Positions 20,416 to 32,773 of a stretch of 64,000 nt of DNA are shown here, one piece after another (within the stretch, counting starts at the first letter, position 1; every line of letters starts with the position of its first letter). The position numbers and the translations under genes were made by a program. Source of the DNA: Lumbricus terrestris (lineage: Eukaryota; Annelida; Clitellata; Crassiclitellata; Lumbricidae); assembly GCA_949752735.1 (NCBI GenBank), contig OX457037.1:65915915-65979914 (forward strand), in the 5' to 3' direction. A model generated the notes under the pieces. That model worked only from the letters and a program-made list of their open reading frames with translations. It was not told the DNA's origin and did no database searches.

Positions 20416-20772
20416 CGGTGTCGGCCCGCTATTCCGAGGGTCCACTATTCCGAACGTCCACTATTCCGAATATCTGTTATATTTTGTTCGTTATCCTTGG
20501 TGGTTAGCCAGGTTAGGGTTACGGTGGGTTAGAGTTAGGTTCTAAGGGTAGGTTAGGGTTAGGGTTGGGTTAGGGATAGGGTTGGGTGGGTTAGGTTTAG
20601 GGATAGGGTTATGGATAGGGTTGTGTGGGTTAGGGTTGGGGTGGGTTAGGGTTATGTTTAGGGTTATGTTTAAAGTTAGGGTTATGGTTATGGTTAGGCT
20701 TAGGGTTAGGTTTAGGGTTCGGAATAGTGGACCTTCGGAATAGTGGACCCTCGGAATAGTGGACCCAAACCG
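20416..20772. mobile_element. Foldback element with telomere-like (TTAGGG) core
   Basis: Inverted termini built of short repeats (GGGTCCACTATTCCGA on the left, TCGGAATAGTGGACCC on the right) enclose about 200 bp of degenerate GGTTAGGG repeats. A 6-bp direct repeat, GTCATT, flanks it at 20410-20415 and 20773-20778 and looks like a target-site duplication. No coding potential. Confidence 0.75.
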
Positions 20773-21135
20773 GTCATTCTATATCAAATCAACCAATTTT
20801 TTAAAGTTTCCCATTTGATCCATTCAGATTTTTGGGGATTTGCGCTGATTGTGTATTTTTGTACTAAAAATGCTGTGAAAGTGTTTAGGCTACAGACAAT
20901 ATTATAGTACTAATCCTATTCTTGACGGAATTCTAAGAACATACAGTAATTATTGTGTAATCTCGTTAATCGTGATTTAAAATTGCGTTTAATTAAATTT
21001 GCTGCGAAATTCAGAATAATGACCACTGTTGCAGATAAATGGATTAATGAACCTAATCCACGTGTTGATAATCAAGGGCTGCTTGCAGGGCCAGATTAGC
21101 ACGTATGCCATGTCTGCCATGGCGGCGGGTCCCAG

Positions 21136-21472
21136 TGTAAAGGTTTCAAATTACCCCCTCCTAAACATTACCCCCCCGGTAACTTGAAACCGGTTTCAGA
21201 TTACTCCCCCCGGACACTAGATTTGCATCAATCATCGCATTTATTGCACTGAAAAATCAGAAAAATCATCCCGCTTCTTGTTTTGGTCTGAAGATTTTCG
21301 TCCCTCATCCCACTTCCTGGTATGTTATCAATTTTTTGATCCGAAAAAATAATAGCCCCGAAGCCAGTTCTCCATTGTAACTTCAGCGGCGATTAGTATT
21401 TTAGTCACAGATGAAAATATTGATAACAAACCACGAAGCGGGATGACGGATGAAAATCTTCAGACCAAAACA
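21136..21472. mobile_element. Palindromic foldback element, copy 2 (truncated, inverted)
   Basis: Same family as 13201-13651 but in the opposite orientation, shown by the loop sequence reading GCCCCGAAGCCAGTTCTCC. The left end starts TGTAAAGG after CCAG instead of CCGG. The distal arm is lost after CAGACCAAAACA. Confidence 0.8.
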
Positions 21473-23467
21473 TGAAAAAAGGTTTGACACCCCTGGTGTA
21501 GACGTATAGGCCTACGTGATATGATACTTATCAATGTAATCAAATTATTCTGAATCATGACTAGATGCCAACGCAGAAAGTTCACCTACTGCCTCATTAC
21601 TGCCTTTTGTGTAGCGTTCTTCATATCAATTTTCACCATTCTCTCTCTTTTTCTTGCGGTTTCCTCTTTCTGCTTTCTTTTGCTGATGTCTTTATGTTTA
21701 CTCCACTCATGCTGCGGGAAAATACGTTTTCCCGTTGTATTCGAAGGATTTTAGGATTTCTGTCATCACATCCTTTGAGGCAAAATCGAACAATTTTTGA
21801 AGATGACTCTTGAACAATGAACATGTCTTCTTCATCCTATCATTTTCTCTTTATTATGGTATGTGAGCTTTCAGAGTCAGGTAGTTCTGATAAAGATTTG
21901 ACATTTGCCTGACACACCGGTCAACTAGCTGTGTTGGTATTGTGGCACGCACCCAAATAGACAAGGCTTGGAATTCTAAAAGGGCTCTAGAAATCACTGT
22001 TAGAAGCAAATCATGTAACAATTTGCTAGCCGGTGTTTCTAGACTAATTTGACCCTGCTGAAAACGAAAATTGCTGTTAGCAAGCTGGATTTTTTGCCGT
22101 TCAATGGGAAAACAAGATGGCGGACAAAATGGCGGTCAGTTGCTTCAAATGGCTATAAGTAAAGTATTGTATGTGACAGGAACACGATTTTAGACTCTAA
22201 ATTAAGATTATAGGGTGCAAGAAATACAATGGAACCAAATACACATATGTACCACCGCAAAAAAATCAAAATGGCGGACAAAATGGCGTCCAGAATCTTA
22301 AAATGGCTGTAAGTGAAGTTAAGTATGCAGTGGAATCATGATTTCAGGGTCTAAATCAACATTTTCGGGGTCAAGGAATGCAATGGAAGCAAGGTAACAT
22401 ATGTGGCATTGCACGGAAACCAAGATGGCGGACAAAATGGCGGACAAAATCTTAAAATGGCAATAAGTGAAGATATATATGCAACTAAATCATGATTTCA
22501 GGGTCTAAATCAACATTTTCGAGGTCAAGGAATGCAATGGAAGCAAGGTAACATATGTGGCATTGCACGGAAACCAAGATGGCGGACAAAATGGCGGACA
22601 AAATCTTAAAATGGCCATAAGTGAAGACATATATGCAACTAAATCATGATTTCAGGGTCTAAATCAACATTTTCTAGGTCAAGGAATGCAATGGAAGCAA
22701 GGTAACATATATAGCACAGCCTGGAAACCAAAATGGCGAGCAAAATGGCGGCAAGAATTTCAAAATGGATGTTAATGAAGTCATGCATGCAATGGGAACT
22801 TGATTAAAAAAATTTGCGAGGTCTTTGCAAGATGGTATCTGAGACCTCTGCAGTTGAATTTATCTACAATGTTCCCTTATTTGACCAGATATGATCATTC
22901 AAATTATCGCAATGCCTTCAGGAAGTCTTAAACCAAGGAGTGTTCTTCAAAAGAACACTGACAAAATTATAAAGGAAGATTTGCATATCATGCAGTGACT
23001 TATTACATCGTATCAAGCTGACTGTCCCATGGATCTGAAAACACGATTGTGCCATGGACTTTTCTCAAAACTAATGGGATTGGATTCTCTATGCAAAAGT
23101 AACTTGTCGTCCGTATTTCTATAGCAGAGGCATATCATTTGTTTATTTAGAATATTTCACGTAGTGCTTCTTCAAGGTGGGCTGCCCGGAATCGCCCCCC
23201 CACTTAACCACAACTAAATAGGACAGTTTTTTTTATTCTGGAGTGAAGTGACCCATGGGCATGCAATAGACGCTGTGAAAAGGGTTGGCCATTCCCATTC
23301 TAAATTTTAGAACCAGCTACACAGAATGAAAGGCGATGTCAAATAGCAGACCGCGAGTGAACCAGCTCAGAGTAGATCGATGCTGGACATCCGAGGTTGA
23401 AAAACAGAGTTCTTTCAGACATAGTGGGGTTATAGCCTAGTCCATCAAGGCACTACCTAAGCAACAC

Positions 23468-24939
23468 CAGGGCCGGATTGGCAAATGTTGGGGCCCTGTT
23501 CGGTAAAACTGTGGGGGCCCAAACCTTACAGAAGCACGACAAAATGACTCACAAAACGTGTTATATTGAACGAATCAACATTCGTCTATTATTAATTCAT
23601 TACTTATATTGTTCTTAGCATTATCAACAGGTCTCTTAATAGTGTTAAACAACCGATATAGGCTATCTTTTACGGTTTAAGAATATTAAAGTGATTCATG
23701 GTCAGTCATTCTCCTGACCAGCGCACAGCACTCGTACAAGCAAACAGTGCAAAAGCGTTATGCCCCAAATACATTCTTGGCTATGAAAATTTCGGATAGA
23801 CCTGCGGCAGAATAACGGCCAGGGCAAATTGTTCTTACCAGGGCATTTGGCCTGATTTGCCCTGCTGTGTATGGCCCCAACACTGTTTACAAACTAAAAT
23901 ATATTTTCGCGGTTATGCCAGTAGTAGACCCTGGCTCAAGCTCCATATCGTGCTTAGATCTATGTGAGCCTTCACCCCGGTGTATGTCTCTCTAGACAGT
24001 CGTTCACTGCGCTCAGCTGCTCGTGGAGAATTCTTTGTTCTTTTTTCGAGTAGGCCTAGGCTATTGTGACCATGCAACGACGAGCATTCTCGGTAGTGGG
24101 CACAGTCATCAGATCTGGAATAGCCTCCCCGTGGCTCTCTCGCTTCTCGAGACTGCTGGTTCTTTCTTTCGTCTTCTCAACTTTTCTTTTTGACAACACC
24201 TGTGTTGAATGGGTTCTATATAAATTTATGAGATTGATTGAATTCGTAAAAATAGAGCGCGTACTGCATGTAGGCCTACTCAATGTTATCACGCCATCTC
24301 ATAATGCGTGGCATATAGCACTAGAGTTCCGATCAGGTGATGTATTAAGTGTTTAAATAAGCAAAAAACGTATAACTCTTACTAGCATATCTATTACTGA
24401 TTTTAAGATCAATCTGCTTGGCAATGAAAACTGCAATAAGGGCCCCCACAATTTTTAAATAAGCAAAAAACGTGTAACTCTTACTAGCATTTCTGACTGA
24501 TTTTAATATCAACCTGCTTGGCAATGAAAACTGCAGAAAGGGCCCCCACAATTTTTAAATAAGCAACAAACGTATAACTCTTACTAGCATTTCTGACTGA
24601 TTTTAAGATCAATCTGCCTGGCAATGAAAACTGCAGAAAGGGCTCCCACAATTTTTAAATGAGCAAAAAACCTATAACTCTTGCTTACATTTCTGACTGG
24701 TTTTAAGATCAATCTGCCTGGCAATGAAAACTGCAGAAAGGGCCCCCACATGTTCAAAAGTTGCATACTGCTAAGGTCACTAGTTTTTGAACAATTTGAC
24801 AATTTTTCATATATTTTGAACTCAGTTTACTAGTATAATTGGCAATGATGAAAAAATTCTTATTGCATGTGTGGGGCTCCCTAAAGTGTGGGGGCCCCTG
24901 TTCGGCCGAACATGTCGAACATGCCTTAATCCGGCCCTG
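23468..24939. mobile_element. Non-autonomous hAT element, TSD AGCAACAC
   Basis: Terminal inverted repeats start CAGGGCCGGATT and end AATCCGGCCCTG. A perfect 8-bp duplication AGCAACAC flanks it (23460-23467 and 24940-24947). Length 1472 bp. Inside are a CR1-like 3' fragment at about 23920-24240 and four tandem units of about 100 bp (24355-24755). No transposase. Confidence 0.9.
24355..24755 (+). repeat. About 100-bp tandem repeat, four units
   Basis: Units start near 24355, 24457, 24557 and 24657 with AAATAAGCAAAAAACG. Each contains GGCAATGAAAACTGCA and GGGCCCCCACAATTTTT. Internal to the hAT element. Confidence 0.9.
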
Positions 24940-27222
24940 AGCAACACAGAGAGCCTGCAGGCAATCCGCTGTGGGAAAGGGAGCCAATGCAAGACATCCC
25001 GCATATTGTATGAGACATGACCAAATATTGTGATATGCCCATAGGCTAAGTCGCGACACAGTTCATCCGACCTGCTGCAGACAAATTTTTGTAGGACAAG
25101 CAATGGCTCAAGCAATAGGGAACCTCCAAACGCGAAGACAGTTGGTGACCTGACAGATACAGTGGATACCTGTGTACAGGTAGCCTACTTTCGATTGGCT
25201 ACAAGAGGGTTAACAATTATTGCCTTCGATAGATAGTGGACATTGCTTTTAATAAGTGAAATCGTACAGAAAATTACAACCACAACTCTGCCACTGTGTG
25301 GAGTCTTGAAATACTCCGTTGTCGGAAAATTGGGTGAATGTTCTTGGTATGCTTGAAAGAACGACTGATCTAGCTTCATTCCTGTCCATTCAGCTCTCAG
25401 CAGCCACATTTGGAGATATGGACTAGAGCGGTTGCTGGTGGTTACGTGAAAAAAGATAAGGTGTTGTCCACTGCCGGGTCATATATGTTTGCTTTATATT
25501 TAACGGTGTTTTGGTGATGGCAGGAACATCAGTGGAACAGAAGCTCATCCAATTCACGTAACTATGAAGAATTGATCGAGTGGCCTTCAGTGCCTAAAGT
25601 GTGGAAAAATAAGTGCATGGACGCCCCTTACCTCTCCAAAAGAAGTGCCTGGACGCCCCTTACCTTTCCAGTCTGTGCTCGCCAATAAGTGGCTGGACGG
25701 CGTTCAGATTTTAAAACAAGTGCATGGACGCCGTCCATGACCGTCCAGGCACACTTTAAGCCCTGGTGGCCTTCATGCTACAACTGGATGTGATTTGACA
25801 CATTTAGCAGGAATCAGCTGAAAGAATGCTTGAATAAACTACTTGAAAGTTCCCACTTACTTTCTACATTTGGAACATTCCCTTATGAGCTCATTACCAA
25901 ACTGTCAGTTTGGAAAGGCCTATTTTTACTAGATATTGATGTTCAGATATCATCCTCATCTTCATCAGATGGAGTGTGGTGGAAGAAAGTAATCTTTACC
26001 AGTGTGCACCAAAGCCACATTATAGTTTGTTTACAGCAAATCATGTGAAGTTGACAAACGTAGCATCAGGACCTGCTGCTATCGAAGCGCGATCTTGTCA
26101 TGTGCACTCAGGTGCAATTGCATTGACTGCAGCAAGGCCTGATTTGACTCTACGGTGCCCTATATCCGTCAAGTCACGAAAAGTTGAAACTATTGATACG
26201 TCAAGTTATGAAACATTCAAGCATGCATACTGTATATACATAAAGCCAGCAATAGTTAAACTGCAGTCCAGTCATAGGCTACTAAAAATTTCCACTATAG
26301 GTATGACAATTTCACTGCATAACACTGCATGTGATTTTGTTGGAAGCATATGACCTGGAAATTACTAGTCCAGACTGAAATCAAGTCTCTATCGTATATG
26401 TTCAAGACATCACTCATAGCCAGTTGAAGTTTTTGTCCACCATTTTGGTTTTTGGTTTTCTGGCAGTGTCACATAATATATTCAGTGCCTTTAATTTCAC
26501 TTTCCTTAATTCGGAAAATTATCATTTACATTCTGAATTGATGTATTCATTAGATACAGAAATTCACTAACAGTCAATTCAAGAGTCTGGCCGCCATTTT
26601 GGCCGCCATTTTGGTGTCCAGGCAGTGCTATATATGCGACATTGGTTTCATCACATGCCTTGACCTCTAAAATGTTGATTTAGATCCTGAAATCATAATT
26701 TGGTTGCATATATGTCTTCACTTATTGCCATTTTAAGATTTTGTCCGCCATTTTGTCCGCCATCTTGGTTTCCGTGCAATGCCACATATGTTACCTTGCT
26801 TCCATTGCATTCCTTGACCCCGAAAATGTTGATTTAGACGCTGAAATCATGATTCCACTGCATACTTAACTTCACTTACAGCCATTTTAAGATTCTGGCC
26901 GCCATTTTGTCCGCCATTTTGATTTTTTTGCAGTGCTACATATGTGTATTTGGTTCCATTGAATTCCTTGCACCCTATAATCTTAATTTAGAGTCTAAAA
27001 TCGTGTTCCTGTCACATACAATACTTTACTTATAGCCATTTGAAGCAACTGACCGCCATTTTGTCCGCCATCTTGTTTTCCCATTGAACGGCAAAAAATC
27101 CAGCTTGCTAACAGCGATTTTTGTTTTCAGCAGGGTCAAATTAGTCTAGAAACACCGGTTAGCAAATTGTTACATGATTTGCTTCTAGGAGTGCCATTTT
27201 GAGATTCCAAGCCTGGTCTAAA

Positions 27223-27861
27223 ATACAAGCAACTGCATCACATGCTATTTTGTAACTTTCCGGAAGAGGCCTCCTTTTAGTGATACGATGAAGCTGAAGC
27301 AGTTGCTGTGCATCCGGTTGTGTGGCAATCTTGCAGTAGTTTGCCGAGAGACTGGTTTTCCCCTTAGCCAGGGATCTGGGTCGGATCTCAAATTAGACGA
27401 AGTCTAATTAGTCTAATAACGAAGGTTAACATAGCGTAAAGACATTATTAGCACTCAAGTGAAATGTTCAGAATGGGTTGACCTCTGAAATAATGTTGCA
27501 CAATCAGACTGAAATTTTACAGGTAGACTATCTACCCCAAGGGAACAAAAATGAGTCTTGTGGAGAAAGAATTCTAAAAACTTATTTTTGGCTATGGTTT
27601 GTGGACCACACTAATGTCATATTATACATCAGAGGCTGGATTCGATTCGCTGCAAGATCCACAAACACTCACGGTGACAGATTGAGACATTCTGCAACTA
27701 TGTCAAAGCACATTCCCTAATCTGTTGTCACTTTCTTAATCTTGGTTAATCTCAAATTGAAGACTACATGTTTCATGTATTATTTATCTATTTTATTCAG
27801 TGATAAGGAAAGAATAGGCAGAGGAATATTTAAACATTGATAAAAAATTGATGTCTTTCAG
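27223..27861. other. Intron with a solo hAT-type end
   Basis: The end of an element related to 32774-34876 is present at about 27500-27613 (CAGACTGAAATTTTACA, then TTTGTGGACCACACTA). No left partner was found. Confidence 0.5.
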
Positions 27862-28194
27862 ATGCTGACCCAACCTGCAAATCTAACATGCAGTTAGGCG
27901 TATATGAAGTCATTGGACCCAACAGTTGCGGTATTGTACCAGATGAGGTAAAACTTTCATGTAGCGTGACATACCATGGCAGCATTCAACCAATTCTTCG
28001 ATGGGAAGTTTACAAAGATGATCAATTCTCACTTATAGATGGACTGTACAACATAACCTCTGGAAATCAAGAGGTCACCTATTCACTTACACTGAAAAGT
28101 GCACTGGCTCTGAGCAACTCTTCTTTTGTCTGCCGAACAACGAGAACATCCGAGAAATTCTACAGTTGCACCTCTAACGTCGTGAACATTTTGT
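27862..28194 (+). CDS. Immunoglobulin-domain exon 2 (phase 1-1)
   Basis: 333 bp, 111 codons, between ATGTCTTTCAG and GTAAGT. It encodes an immunoglobulin fold with cysteine in VKLSCSVTYHG, tryptophan in LRWEVYKDD and second cysteine in SSFVCRTT, plus extra cysteines near both ends. N-glycosylation sites (NITS, NSSF) fit an extracellular domain. Phase 1 at both ends, matching the neighbouring exons. Confidence 0.75.
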
Positions 28195-28914
28195 GTAAGT
28201 TGCTCAGGAGATCGTATGTTTGTTGAAGCATTGACTTTTCAAAAAAAGTTATGGAAACCATTCAAAACTGTTTGCCGACTTCCTGACTACCTAACTGACT
28301 GACTGATTGAGTCATAGAAGCTATCATCGCTGGTAGTGAAAAAGAAACTGCAACGATAACGCAGATAGTGACCTTGCACTTTCCATATGTCACTTCTTGA
28401 GCCAATCCGTTGTTTTAACAAGGATATTTGACAATTCATTGGTATGATATCCGTCAGCAATCTGACTTTTATCTAGCTAAAATCCTCTTCGTCAATCTGA
28501 CGTGACTGCGGCCAACGCTAAATCCATCCAACGGCGAATAACTTAGAACGCTAATCCACCTTAGCTCTCAGTCTTAAATATAACCGTAACAATAACCACA
28601 CTTTTCTTATTGAAACCAAAAGGTAGGCTAAATCGGTTATATTCTATAATCAGGTCAGATTTAGCTCCCAAATTTGCATGCAGATAATTATTGATTTCAG
28701 TGCCGTTAGTCCAACATGCCCTGATGGCTACAACTATAGACACTATTTGACACTTTTCACATCATTCACTGAGCGATTGTGTTATGTAGGCTAATAATTA
28801 GGCCTATTATGCTATAATTATTATGACCTTATTTTCAAAACTCTCGTCATGCCTTTTATTAGTGTGAGCAACGTATGTATTTTGATGCTACAACTCGTCA
28901 AATTCAATTGTCAG
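28195..28914. other. Intron
   Basis: No further exon recognised. Confidence 0.4.
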
Positions 28915-29160
28915 ATGTCTTCAGCAGCGTAGTAACAGTAAACATGACTGTGGATGAAGAAGTCAGTTGTTTCGCGAACACCAGCCAAACATGCAGTTAC
29001 AAATGGAAATGGTTCAGTGGTGATGATTCCACCACAGAGTCTGAAAATCAGATTTTAAAACCAAGGAAAGCAGGACACCATCGTTGCGAAGCTACATGTT
29101 TTATAAGAAATCAACCGTGCACAGTGGAGTCCATGTATGCTATGGTGTATTCAGACGCAG
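28915..29160 (+). CDS. Immunoglobulin-domain exon 3 (phase 1-1)
   Basis: 246 bp, 82 codons, acceptor CAATTGTCAG, donor GTAAGG. An Ig-like domain with cysteines in VSCFANTSQTC, tryptophans in YKWKWFSG and cysteine in HHRCEATC. N-glycosylation motifs NMT and NTS are present. The last extracellular exon before the transmembrane exon. Confidence 0.7.
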
Positions 29161-29629
29161 GTAAGGGCAATTCACTTTTATCATGCGATCTTGAAATTAC
29201 ATGTTACATAGCCTACTTTTTCATTTGATATCGCTTTTGGTTGATGGATGCTTAACGCAGTTCTTATTCGTTATTAATAGGCCTATTAAATTCAAATGAG
29301 GCTTAGTCCTACTTTCAATGTTGATGATTCTTTTTTTTTTATTTCCCCCCATTCAGATTCATTCTATTGATATGAGATTTTAACTTTGTTTCTTTCATAT
29401 ATGCATTGAGACCCAATTCCGAGCGCCGTTATTGTATTCAGAAAGGCCTATGCACGCAACGCAGTTGACATTCTGAAACTATAGGGCCCTGCTCAATAGG
29501 CCTACTCATATCTTGGATATGAGTGGCAATTGCATAAGACATCAAGATCAGGTTAGTAGGCGTAACATTTTCATCAGCAACTAAATTACATAGTTTTTCC
29601 TTTAAAGAATTGCAACTCTTTGATTTTAG
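29161..29629. other. Intron
   Basis: No feature beyond a short poly-T run near 29331-29340. Confidence 0.4.
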
Positions 29630-29731
29630 TTGCCAGTTTGCAAAATCGGTACCCACTGATGGCAGTGATTCTTTTACCAGCGCTTGCAGTCATCGGTGTG
29701 TTAATATATCGCTGGAGAAGAAAACGTACCG
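29630..29731 (+). CDS. Transmembrane exon of the Ig receptor (phase 1-1)
   Basis: 102 bp (34 codons) between TTGATTTTAG and GTATGT. It encodes a short linker, a hydrophobic helix (MAVILLPALAVIGVLIY) and a stop-transfer sequence RWRRKR. That makes the product a type I membrane protein with the immunoglobulin domains outside. Length and phase match the three immunoglobulin exons, strong support for one gene. Confidence 0.75.
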
Positions 29732-30002
29732 GTATGTAGCATCGTAGCTCACTAAACTGAACGGAAAGTAGGCTGTAATGTAGATTGCTTGTGAAATAAA
29801 AAAGATGAGAGCGACACAGAGCGCAATCTCGGTCATGGCAGAAAAACAATCACAATCACAATCACCCAGAGCCGTATATTTGGAAGAGTCTGGACAACTA
29901 GTGTGCCGGATTCTGGCCAAGTCACGTGGTTGCAGGACGCCATTATGAGTCCAGGCGGCGATCAGCAAATGCGTTGACAAAGCAGTCTGTCCACGGTGCA
30001 CT

Positions 30003-30680
30003 CAATAGAACTTCTCCTAACCTCTGTTCTCTGTGATATTCCCTTGTTCCCCGCGTTCCTTCTACCCTGTTCCCTACGTCTCTGTTCCATTATGTTCACT
30101 ATGATGCTCTGTGATGCTCCGTGTTCCTTGTTCCTATGTCCCATATGTTACATATGGTCTCGGAGCTGTTCTGTGCTAATTTTCCCCTATATCTTATGGT
30201 CCCTTGTGTCCCTGTTCCTTGTTCCTATTGTCTTTGCTTCCTGTCCTTCTTGTCCCCTGTTCGCTATGTTTCATGTGATGTTCCATGTTCCTTGTTCTCT
30301 ATGTTCCTTATGGTACCTATGTTCTCTGAGCTGTTCTGTGCTCATTTTCCCCATCTCTACAGGTCCCTTCTGTTCCTGTTCTTTGTTCTTAGTGTCTTTG
30401 CTCCCTCTGCTTCTTGTTCACTGTTCCCTATGTTTCAGGTGATGCTCCGTGTTCTTGTTCTCTATATTTCATATGTTGCCTATGTTCTCTGAGCTGCTCT
30501 GTGTTCCTTGTTTCCTATCTCTTCGGGTCCCTTGTGTTCTTGCTTCTTGTTCCTATTTGTTATATTCCCTGTCTAATGGTTCACAGTGCTTCTTGCTTCT
30601 TGTTCCTCATGTTCCATGTTCTCTATTCTGTGTACCCTATATGTTCTGTGTTCCATGTTTCTTTATAGTTGCTTTTGTGT
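30003..30680 (+). repeat. Pyrimidine-rich minisatellite, period about 165 bp
   Basis: Degenerate TGTTCCTTGTTCC sequence. The block GAGCTGTTCTGTGC recurs near 30166, 30329 and 30496, giving a period of about 165 bp. Frames through it are low-complexity and not genes. Confidence 0.8.
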
Positions 30681-32765
30681 CGATTTGAACAGTTAACAAA
30701 AGCGCAACAAACTGTTGCACACACAAAATCTAGCGCACGCACTTTCAAGTGGAGTCACAATGGCGGCCAGTAACCACGTGACTCATAGTCAAGAACCGGG
30801 ACTGGTCATTTGCCGCAGTTGCCTAACTCTTCTAAATATGCGGCTCTAGGCGCTCCTACCGACAGTTTGGAAAGAGAGACTGTTTCAGTCCCTGAAAAGA
30901 TTTGGGAGAAGTAAGGTTCGCTTATATGTATTTCTCCCTAGTCCCAGGGAGAAATACAATTAGCTGAATCAGGTCTAATGGAGGACCTCTGATCTGTTGG
31001 AGGGCGTCTTTTAGGCTACGCTAACACTTCTGTGTTGGCAAATCCAGAAGTACTTCTTTCTTCATCCATAAGACTTTTCCTTGGATTTTCGTCGATCTGA
31101 TCTGGGAAATTATAAGAGTTGACTAAGGTTGCTAAGGGTTTTGGCACGGCTGCTTTAAAGTTAGCAACTTCCAGAATTGATTCCGAAATATCGGGGATTC
31201 GGGGTCCGTAGTTTTATTTATCAGGTCGGATTAAAAACAAACGGTTTCCAATAGGCATACTTAAATGCCCTCTGAACTATATTTTTCTGTCCTTTCTGTA
31301 CTGTAATTTGATTTTCTGTCATTTAATTCAGTTGTCAACTGTTCCCGACTGATTTTTCGCTATTCAAAACAATCTCCGTTCTCAGTCCGTTTTAAGTTGC
31401 TCTGCCCTTCTGCCGTGTCTGTTTTACTTAGGTCGTGTCCGAAAAAGTTGTATCTGTCCTGCTGTCATTTTACTAACTGAGAAAAAAATCTATCAACGGG
31501 CAAAGTAGGGTAAACCTTGGGAGAAGGTGTTCTTACTTCATTTACTTTCTCTTGGTCAATAGATTCCAACTTAGCCTAATGTCTAAAGATGCAGAAACCA
31601 TTGTTTATAATAAAGGTTTGGCTATGATTAAACTTACAATGTACAAAATAATGTACAAAAATCAGGACAATTATAGATCACAAGACAGAAAGTTATGCAA
31701 AAATCAAACGTTTATCATGCAACTTGAGGCAGAGACTTGCGGTTAAATATAAATTTCAGTAAATGAAAATGGCACATAACCTACTACCAAATTTTCATAA
31801 TACAGAAACGTGGTTTGCAGAAGACATTCCACACAACAAGCGAAATACGAAATAATCCCTAAAAAATCAGCGTAAGGGGCCAAACTTGTTCACATAGACG
31901 AAGGGCTATTCTCGGACGAGTCACAAAAAGGGCAGCGTTTCAAAGGTCCTTGTGAAACTCGTTCTCAATAATTATAAGCGGCCGACGAAGGGAGGAAGAT
32001 TTCTTCTTTCAGCATCCGAAGAGCAAGTCACATTTGTGGGCTTAAATCTTTCAACATGCGAGCGGAATAAAGGACTCCTCTTGCTGCAGAAGCTCCAGGA
32101 CAAGATCTTTCTAAATGAATTTATCTAGAAAATACGAGTTAGTTGCCCAGGAGATCAGCATTGCTGCCATGAAGCAGAATTAATCGCCAACCCGGGCATT
32201 CTCTGTGATTGCCCGGATGTGGCTACTCCACTGCTATCGTAGATTTCTATATTATTTTGATAAGAATCGTCATTACTGAATCTGCATTTAAGATGAATCA
32301 AGACTTGACAATGTGTGTCCTCATTGTCCTGTCAGTCACACCCACCGATTGTAATTTCTTACTGATATTGCCTACATCATAGTCGCTGTGCGCCCTAAGA
32401 GTGCACCGAGCGCATGAACTTAAACTCTTAAAAACGTCAACTTGGCCCCAGCGGTGACGTATGTCATCTACGCTTCACCAGTGTGATGGATTGAACCATC
32501 AAAGAGGGCAAAAATGGGATTGACCATCTGTGCAGAAAAATGGTACGTGGGGATTTGCTGGCCTCTACCATTGCAGTGCAGATGTCACTCACCTTTCCAT
32601 GAAATCGGACGATAGTCTCTTCCAAGCAATGGATAGAGACCCTAACCACGTGTTTTGAAATTTGCTTCTCCCATCTGTTTGAGATCCCATAACTCTACAG
32701 TACCAGAAAATGAGAGACGTGAGTTCACATCCAGTTTTCGTTATAGGAACTCCTATTTAGGCTAC
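30681..32765. other. Intron/intergenic stretch
   Basis: No exon that I can support. A short ATG frame at 32293 reads like a signal peptide (MNQDLTMCVLIVLSVT) and is followed by a possible phase-1 donor (GTAATT), but nothing nearby completes a gene. Confidence 0.35.
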
Positions 32766-32773
32766 ATGTATAC

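Larger units (their letters stand above)
23281..25115 (-). pseudogene. CR1-like RT C-terminal fragment split by a hAT insertion
   Basis: On the minus strand, 25115-24948 encodes the conserved block DVLHWLPFPQRIACRLSVLL seen at the end of CR1-like reverse transcriptases. On the far side of the hAT element, 23459-23281 continues with LKELCFSTSDVQHRSTLS, the next conserved block. Frames are broken in both pieces. Confidence 0.7.
21955..27222. mobile_element. Long-inverted-repeat element with 154-bp arrays
   Basis: The left arm (about 21955-22860) and right arm (about 26400-27222) are reverse complements at high identity. Shared landmarks are CAAGGCTTGGAATTC-type ends, GGTGTTTCTAGACTAATTTG, and units carrying AAGATGGCGGACAAAATGGC. 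In the left arm five units start at 22114, 22268, 22422, 22576 and 22730, an exact 154-bp spacing. The interior (22.9-26.4 kb) holds a LINE fragment split by a hAT element, and no transposase I can recognise; a 125-residue frame at 25976-26353 is unassigned. It lies in the intron between the first two immunoglobulin exons. Target duplication not identified. Confidence 0.8.

Noticed and set aside
25976..26353. 125-residue frame inside the long-inverted-repeat element as its transposase
   Set aside because: No DDE, zinc-finger or other recognisable pattern; too short.
30003..30680. Hydrophobic cysteine-rich open frames resembling membrane proteins
   Set aside because: Three frames are open at once through pyrimidine-rich minisatellite; no splice signals or conserved pattern.
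32293..32340. Signal-peptide first exon for a second receptor gene
   Set aside because: Single short hydrophobic frame with a possible donor; no downstream extracellular exon to join it to.
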